A DNA stretch of 10,343 bases from an uncultured Actinomyces sp. GTDB taxonomy: Bacteria > Actinomycetota > Actinomycetes > Actinomycetales > Actinomycetaceae. This document shows positions 6,754-10,343 of the stretch, one piece after another. The DNA lies in assembly GCA_900545825.1 (NCBI GenBank), contig URAS01000027.1, positions 1 through 10,343 on the forward strand. Direction: 5' to 3'. The position numbers and the translations under genes are program-made. Position 1 is the first letter of the stretch. Each line of letters begins with the position of its first letter. The notes below the pieces were generated by a model. The model worked only from the letters and a program-made list of their open reading frames with translations, made no database searches and had not been told where the DNA came from.

Positions 6754-7938
6754 ATGTCTTCACCTTCTCTTTCCAGCCTCACCGCCGAGCGCGCCGACCT
6801 TCTGTGCAAGCAGACCATCGAATTGCCCAGCTGGGCGTTCGGAAACTCGGGGACGCGTTTCAAGGTCTTTACGACGACCGGCGTTCCGCGCGATCCGTAT
6901 GAAAAGCTCGAGGACGCCGCGCAGGTCAATAAGTACACGGGCCTTGCCCCGCGCGTGTCGCTGCATATTCCGTGGGATCTCGTCGACGATTTCTCCGATC
7001 TGCAGCGTCACGCGTCCGACCTCGGCGTGACGATCGGGACGATTAACTCGAACGTCTTCCAGGACGACGACTACAAGCTCGGGTCGCTGTGCAACCCCGA
7101 CCCGGCGATCCGTCGCAAGGCGATCGACCACCACAAGCAATGCATCGACGTCATGCGCCAGACGGGCTCGGACACCCTGAAGATCTGGCTGCCCGACGGC
7201 ACCAACTACCCTGGTCAGGACTCGATTCGTGCCCGCCAGGACCGGCTGGCCGAGGCGCTGCGCGAGATCTACGACGCCCTCGACGACGACCAGCAGCTCG
7301 TGCTCGAATACAAGTTCTTCGAACCGTACTTCTACACGATGGACGTGCCCGACTGGGGGACGTCGCTGCTCCACTGCCTGGCGCTGGGCGAGCGCGCGAA
7401 GGTGTGCCTCGACACCGGCCACCACGCGCCGAACACCAATATCGAGTTCATTGTCGCCCAGCTTTTGCGGCAGGGGCGTTTGGGTGCTTTCGACTTCAAC
7501 TCGCGTTTCTACGCTGATGACGACCTCATTGTCGGTGCTGCCGACCCGTTCCAGCTGTTTAGGATTATGCGCGAAATCGTCACCGAGAGCGCCCTCGCCC
7601 CCGATTCGGGTGTCAATTTCATGCTCGACCAGTGCCACAACCTCGAGGAGAAGATCCCCGCGCAAATCCGCTCGGTCCTCAACGTCCAGGAAGCCACGGC
7701 GAAGGCCCTCCTCGTCGACGAGGACGCCCTCCTGGCCGCCCAGACTGCCGGCGACGTCCTCGGCGCGAACGCCGTCCTCATGGACGCGTACAACGCCGAC
7801 GTCCGCGACCTGCTGGGCGAGCTGCGCGAGGAGCAGGGCCTGCCCGCCGACCCGGTCAAGGCGTTCCTCGACTCGGGCTACCTCGAGCAGATCAAGGCCG
7901 ACCGCGTCGGCGGCGATGCAATGAGCTGGGGGGCCTAA
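6754..7938 (+). CDS. rhaI: L-rhamnose isomerase, RhaI type
   Basis: A 394-residue cytoplasmic TIM-barrel metalloenzyme converting L-rhamnose to L-rhamnulose. It aligns with Pseudomonas stutzeri L-rhamnose isomerase (as I recall that sequence) and not with E. coli RhaA: SWAFGNSGTRF, RVSLHIPWD, DWGTSLL, DTGHHAPNTNIE, YADDDLIVGAADPFQLF and LDQCHN all have counterparts. Expected metal ligands are Glu185, Asp220, His223, Asp255, Asp257 and Asp292. The place of the P. stutzeri ligand His281 is held here by Asp247 (FDFNSRF versus FHFNDSK), which may be a subfamily trait. AAGGAG at 6742-6747 is six bases before the ATG, and 24 bases separate it from the transporter gene. The stop abuts the rhaB start directly. 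Confidence 0.94.
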   Translation: MSSPSLSSLTAERADLLCKQTIELPSWAFGNSGTRFKVFTTTGVPRDPYEKLEDAAQVNKYTGLAPRVSLHIPWDLVDDFSDLQRHASDLGVTIGTINSNVFQDDDYKLGSLCNPDPAIRRKAIDHHKQCIDVMRQTGSDTLKIWLPDGTNYPGQDSIRARQDRLAEALREIYDALDDDQQLVLEYKFFEPYFYTMDVPDWGTSLLHCLALGERAKVCLDTGHHAPNTNIEFIVAQLLRQGRLGAFDFNSRFYADDDLIVGAADPFQLFRIMREIVTESALAPDSGVNFMLDQCHNLEEKIPAQIRSVLNVQEATAKALLVDEDALLAAQTAGDVLGANAVLMDAYNADVRDLLGELREEQGLPADPVKAFLDSGYLEQIKADRVGGDAMSWGA

Positions 7939-9405
7939 ATGCCTACCGTCGCCGCAATCGACCTGGGCGCCACCTCCGGGCGCGTCCTCGTCGGCCGCTA
8001 CGAGGACGGCCGCCTCGACATCACCGAGACGTCGCGCTTCGCCCACGGGCCGGTCGCCGTCCCCACCGCCGGCGGGTCCGACCTCGTGTGGGATCTGCCG
8101 GCCCTGTGGAGCGGCATCGTCCGCGGCCTCGCCGCCGCCGGCCCGCTGGATTCGGTGGGTGTGGACACGTGGGCGGTCGACTACGGCCGCCTCGACGGCG
8201 CCGGGCGGCTGCTCGCGCTGCCGCAGTCGTACCGGTCGCCGCGCACGGCCGACCTGCCCGCCGACCCCCGGCTACCCACCGGCGACGACCTGTTCCGGCT
8301 CAACGGGCTGGCCCAGCACCCTTTCACGACGTGCTATCAACTGCTCGCTGACCTCGATGAACACCGCAGCGGGCCGGTCGACGGGATGGCACTGCTGCCC
8401 GATCTCATCGGCTGGTGGCTGTCGGGCACGCGCGTCTGCGAGGTGACCAACGCGTCGACGACCGGCCTCCTCGATCCGCGCACCCGCGACTGGCAGCCGG
8501 ACGTCTGCGCCGCCCTCGCCGCCCAGGGAATCGACGTGACCAGCCTGTTTGGGCCGCTCGTCGAGCCCGGCCACGTGCTCGGCCCCGCCCGAGGGGACGT
8601 CGTCGACTGGGAGGGCGCGCCGCCACAGGTCGTCGCCGTCGGCTCGCACGATACCGCGTCGGCGGTCGCCGCGATTCCCGCTGCGACCAGCCCGATCGCC
8701 TACGTTTCGTCGGGTACGTGGTCGCTCGTCGGCCTCGAGCTCACCGAGCCCGTCTGCACGCCCGAGGCGCGCGCCGCCGGGTTCACCAACGAGCTGGGTG
8801 TCGACGGGACCGTGCGGTTCCTCCGCAACGTCATGGGAATGTGGGTGCAATCGCAGTGCCTCGAGCAGTGGCGCCGCGAGGGCGCCGACGTACCCGGCTG
8901 GGACGTCCTCGACCCGCTGACGGCCCAGGTCGCGCCGCGACAGCACCTCATGGATATCGGCGACGACGCGTTCTTCGCTCCCGGCGACATGCCGGCCCGC
9001 GTCGACGCCGCCTGCGAGGCCGCCGGATTCCCCGCGCCCCAGAGCATTGCGGAATACATGCGCTGCATTGACGATTCCTTGGCTCTGGCGTATCGCCGCG
9101 CGCTGGCCCAGGCCCGCGAGGTCACCGGCATCACGCCGAGCGCCCTCCACATCGTCGGCGGAGGCTCGAAGAACGCAATCCTCTGCCAGGCCGCCGCCGA
9201 CGCGACCGGGCTGCCCGTCGTCGCCGGCCCCACCGAATGCACGGCGCTGGGCAACATGGGGGTCCAACTGCAGGCACTCGGCGCGATCCCGCCCGGGCTG
9301 GCGGCGTTGCGCACCCTCGTCGCCAATAACCAGCCGACCACGACGTACACCCCGAACGAGACCGAGGTCGCCGCGTGGGACGCGGTTGACCATAAATTGA
9401 TGTAA
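7939..9405 (+). CDS. rhaB: rhamnulokinase
   Basis: A 488-residue FGGY-family sugar kinase that phosphorylates L-rhamnulose at O1 with ATP. It aligns along its length with E. coli RhaB: AIDLGATSGRVLVGRY at the N-terminal phosphate loop, VGVDTWAVDYG, VAVGSHDTASAV with the expected catalytic base Asp238, YVSSGTWSLVG, NVMGMW, DDSLALAYRRAL, and LHIVGGGSKN near the C-terminal adenosine site. The ATG follows the rhaI stop with no gap (TAAATG). No classic AAGGAG site is present, only a G-run (7927-7932) within the rhaI coding end, so translation is probably coupled to rhaI. It precedes rhaD by 24 bases, completing the usual isomerase-kinase-aldolase order. Confidence 0.96.
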   Translation: MPTVAAIDLGATSGRVLVGRYEDGRLDITETSRFAHGPVAVPTAGGSDLVWDLPALWSGIVRGLAAAGPLDSVGVDTWAVDYGRLDGAGRLLALPQSYRSPRTADLPADPRLPTGDDLFRLNGLAQHPFTTCYQLLADLDEHRSGPVDGMALLPDLIGWWLSGTRVCEVTNASTTGLLDPRTRDWQPDVCAALAAQGIDVTSLFGPLVEPGHVLGPARGDVVDWEGAPPQVVAVGSHDTASAVAAIPAATSPIAYVSSGTWSLVGLELTEPVCTPEARAAGFTNELGVDGTVRFLRNVMGMWVQSQCLEQWRREGADVPGWDVLDPLTAQVAPRQHLMDIGDDAFFAPGDMPARVDAACEAAGFPAPQSIAEYMRCIDDSLALAYRRALAQAREVTGITPSALHIVGGGSKNAILCQAAADATGLPVVAGPTECTALGNMGVQLQALGAIPPGLAALRTLVANNQPTTTYTPNETEVAAWDAVDHKLM

Positions 9406-9429
9406 CAACAAGGTTTGTAGGAGATTACC

Positions 9430-10245
9430 ATGACCACACTGACCACGATCGCCGAGATCCTCGCCGCGATGGGCGAGGCCGGCCTGCGACTCGACCACAT
9501 GAACGCCGTCGAGGCCGGCGCCGGCAACATTTCATTCTCCACCAGCGCCGATGTCGACCTCACCACCGATTTCCCCGACGCCGCGCCGGGCACGCCGCTG
9601 CCGTGGACCGTGCCCTCGCTGGCCGGGCGCACGGTGTTCGTCACCGGGTCGGGCTGCCGGCTGCGCGACGTCGCCGCCCACCCGCACCAGACCGTGTCGG
9701 CGTTCGTCGTCGACGAGGACGGTAAAACCGGCACGTGGTACACCCATCCCGACCACACGTTCTCCAAGCCGACCTCCGAATTCAACTCTCACCTGGCCGT
9801 TCACGCCGACCAGGTGGCGACTGCCGGGGTCGACCAGGTGGCAGTCATCCATGCGCAGCCGCCGTACCTCGTCCAGCTGTCGCACGACCGCGAGACCCGC
9901 ACGACCGAGAAGTTCAACCGCGCGATCCTGCGCTGGGAGCCCGAGACGATTGTCCAGGTCCCGGCCGGTATCGAGGTCCTCGACTTCATGGTTCCCGGGT
10001 CGCAGGAGCTCATGGAGAACAACGTCCGCGCCCTCCGCGACCACATCGTCGTCCTCTGGTCGAAGCACGGCATCATGGTGCGGTCGTACGACTCGCCCCT
10101 CGCGGCCGTCGACAAGGTCGAATACCTGGAAACCGGCGCGATGTACGAGCTGCGCAACCGCACCGACGGGCGCGGCGAGGGCCTGACCGACGACGAAATC
10201 CGCCGCGTCATCGCCGACTTCAACGTCGAGACGACGCTCTACTAG
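9430..10245 (+). CDS. rhaD: L-rhamnulose-1-phosphate aldolase (class II)
   Basis: A 271-residue aldolase cleaving L-rhamnulose 1-phosphate to dihydroxyacetone phosphate and L-lactaldehyde, the last enzyme of the pathway encoded here. Length and numbering fit E. coli RhaD: AGNIS near residue 31 for phosphate binding, Glu117 in PTSEFNSH as catalytic acid/base, His141 in VIHAQPP, and His213 in WSKHGIMV (E. coli His212). The second zinc ligand of E. coli, His143 in HCH, is Gln143 here (HAQ); whether this is usual in actinobacterial relatives I cannot tell. TAGGAG at 9418-9423, six bases before the ATG, is the ribosome site. It is the last gene of the operon; 23 bases after its stop the right 75-bp repeat begins, and that repeat can act as terminator. 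Confidence 0.93.
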   Translation: MTTLTTIAEILAAMGEAGLRLDHMNAVEAGAGNISFSTSADVDLTTDFPDAAPGTPLPWTVPSLAGRTVFVTGSGCRLRDVAAHPHQTVSAFVVDEDGKTGTWYTHPDHTFSKPTSEFNSHLAVHADQVATAGVDQVAVIHAQPPYLVQLSHDRETRTTEKFNRAILRWEPETIVQVPAGIEVLDFMVPGSQELMENNVRALRDHIVVLWSKHGIMVRSYDSPLAAVDKVEYLETGAMYELRNRTDGRGEGLTDDEIRRVIADFNVETTLY

Positions 10246-10268
10246 CCGCCTCCCGTCCGCCCCTTAGT

Positions 10269-10343
10269 GAACGTGACCTTTCTGTCCGATTCGGTCACGT
10301 TCATGCAGCCCAACCGGTGAACGTGACCTTTTTGATCACGTTC
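10269..10343. repeat. 75-bp direct repeat, right copy
   Basis: Identical over all 75 bases to 1-75, with its last base being the last base of the window, so the right border is unknown. It has the same four arms: 10269-10278 with 10293-10302, and 10319-10326 with 10336-10343. In this copy T10268 also pairs with A10303, extending the first stem to 11 bp. It begins 23 bases after the rhaD stop, in the position of an operon terminator. No target duplication, transposase or integrase accompanies it. Confidence 0.95.
10293..10333 (+). terminator. intrinsic terminator of the rhaM-rhaD operon, within the right repeat
   Basis: GGTCACGTTCA (10293-10303) and TGAACGTGACC (10318-10328) form an 11-bp perfect stem with a 14-nt loop, followed directly by TTTTT (10329-10333). 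It lies 47 bases past the rhaD stop, on the right strand to end the operon. An alternative fold (10269-10278 with 10293-10302, plus 10319-10326 with 10336-10343) would prevent this hairpin. Confidence 0.7.

Noticed and set aside
5416..9498. Long minus-strand open frames opposite the second transporter, rhaI and rhaB (5416-6738, 6760-8046, 8272-9498)
   Set aside because: Same reason: shadows of strongly conserved plus-strand genes, without domains or convincing ribosome sites.

Overview
This window is a self-contained L-rhamnose / rhamnoside utilisation locus. The DNA is GC-rich with strong G/C bias at third codon positions, two probable GTG starts, good AAGGAG-type ribosome binding sites and a LacI-type regulator, which together suggest a high-GC Gram-positive actinobacterium. 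I cannot name the genus from the sequence alone.

Layout from left to right. (1) Positions 1-75 hold a 75-bp element built from four copies (two per strand) of an 8-10 base arm, GAACGTGA(CC). (2) A LacI-family regulator gene lies on the minus strand at 74-1084. (3) A short divergent control region at 1085-1278 carries one imperfect LacI-type operator. (4) A two-gene plus-strand unit follows: an MFS transporter (1279-2520) and a GH78 alpha-L-rhamnosidase without a signal peptide (2539-4833), closed by a hairpin at 4851-4888. (5) A second control region has two perfect TGAAACGTTTCA operators, one inside the promoter spacer and one just past the expected transcription start. (6) A five-gene plus-strand operon follows: rhaM (mutarotase), a second MFS transporter, RhaI-type L-rhamnose isomerase, rhaB (rhamnulokinase) and rhaD (rhamnulose-1-phosphate aldolase). 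(7) An identical second copy of the 75-bp element lies at 10269-10343.

Inferred joint function: the first transporter imports short rhamnosides, which the cytoplasmic GH78 enzyme cleaves. The second transporter imports free L-rhamnose. RhaM interconverts the anomers, RhaI makes L-rhamnulose, RhaB phosphorylates it and RhaD splits it to dihydroxyacetone phosphate and L-lactaldehyde. No lactaldehyde reductase or dehydrogenase is present, so that step must be encoded elsewhere. The LacI protein probably represses both operons through the shared operator sequence.

The points most worth a second look are the exact 75-bp direct repeats, flush with both window ends and able to fold in two mutually exclusive ways, and two apparent metal-ligand substitutions: Asp247 in RhaI where the Pseudomonas stutzeri enzyme has His281, and Gln143 in RhaD where E. 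coli has His143. The repeats could mean a tandemly repeated, circular or excisable cassette, a dispersed repeat family, or an assembly or window-selection artefact; the window alone cannot decide. There is no stretch over 300 bases without a gene, and I see no rRNA, tRNA, CRISPR array, transposase, integrase or replication gene.
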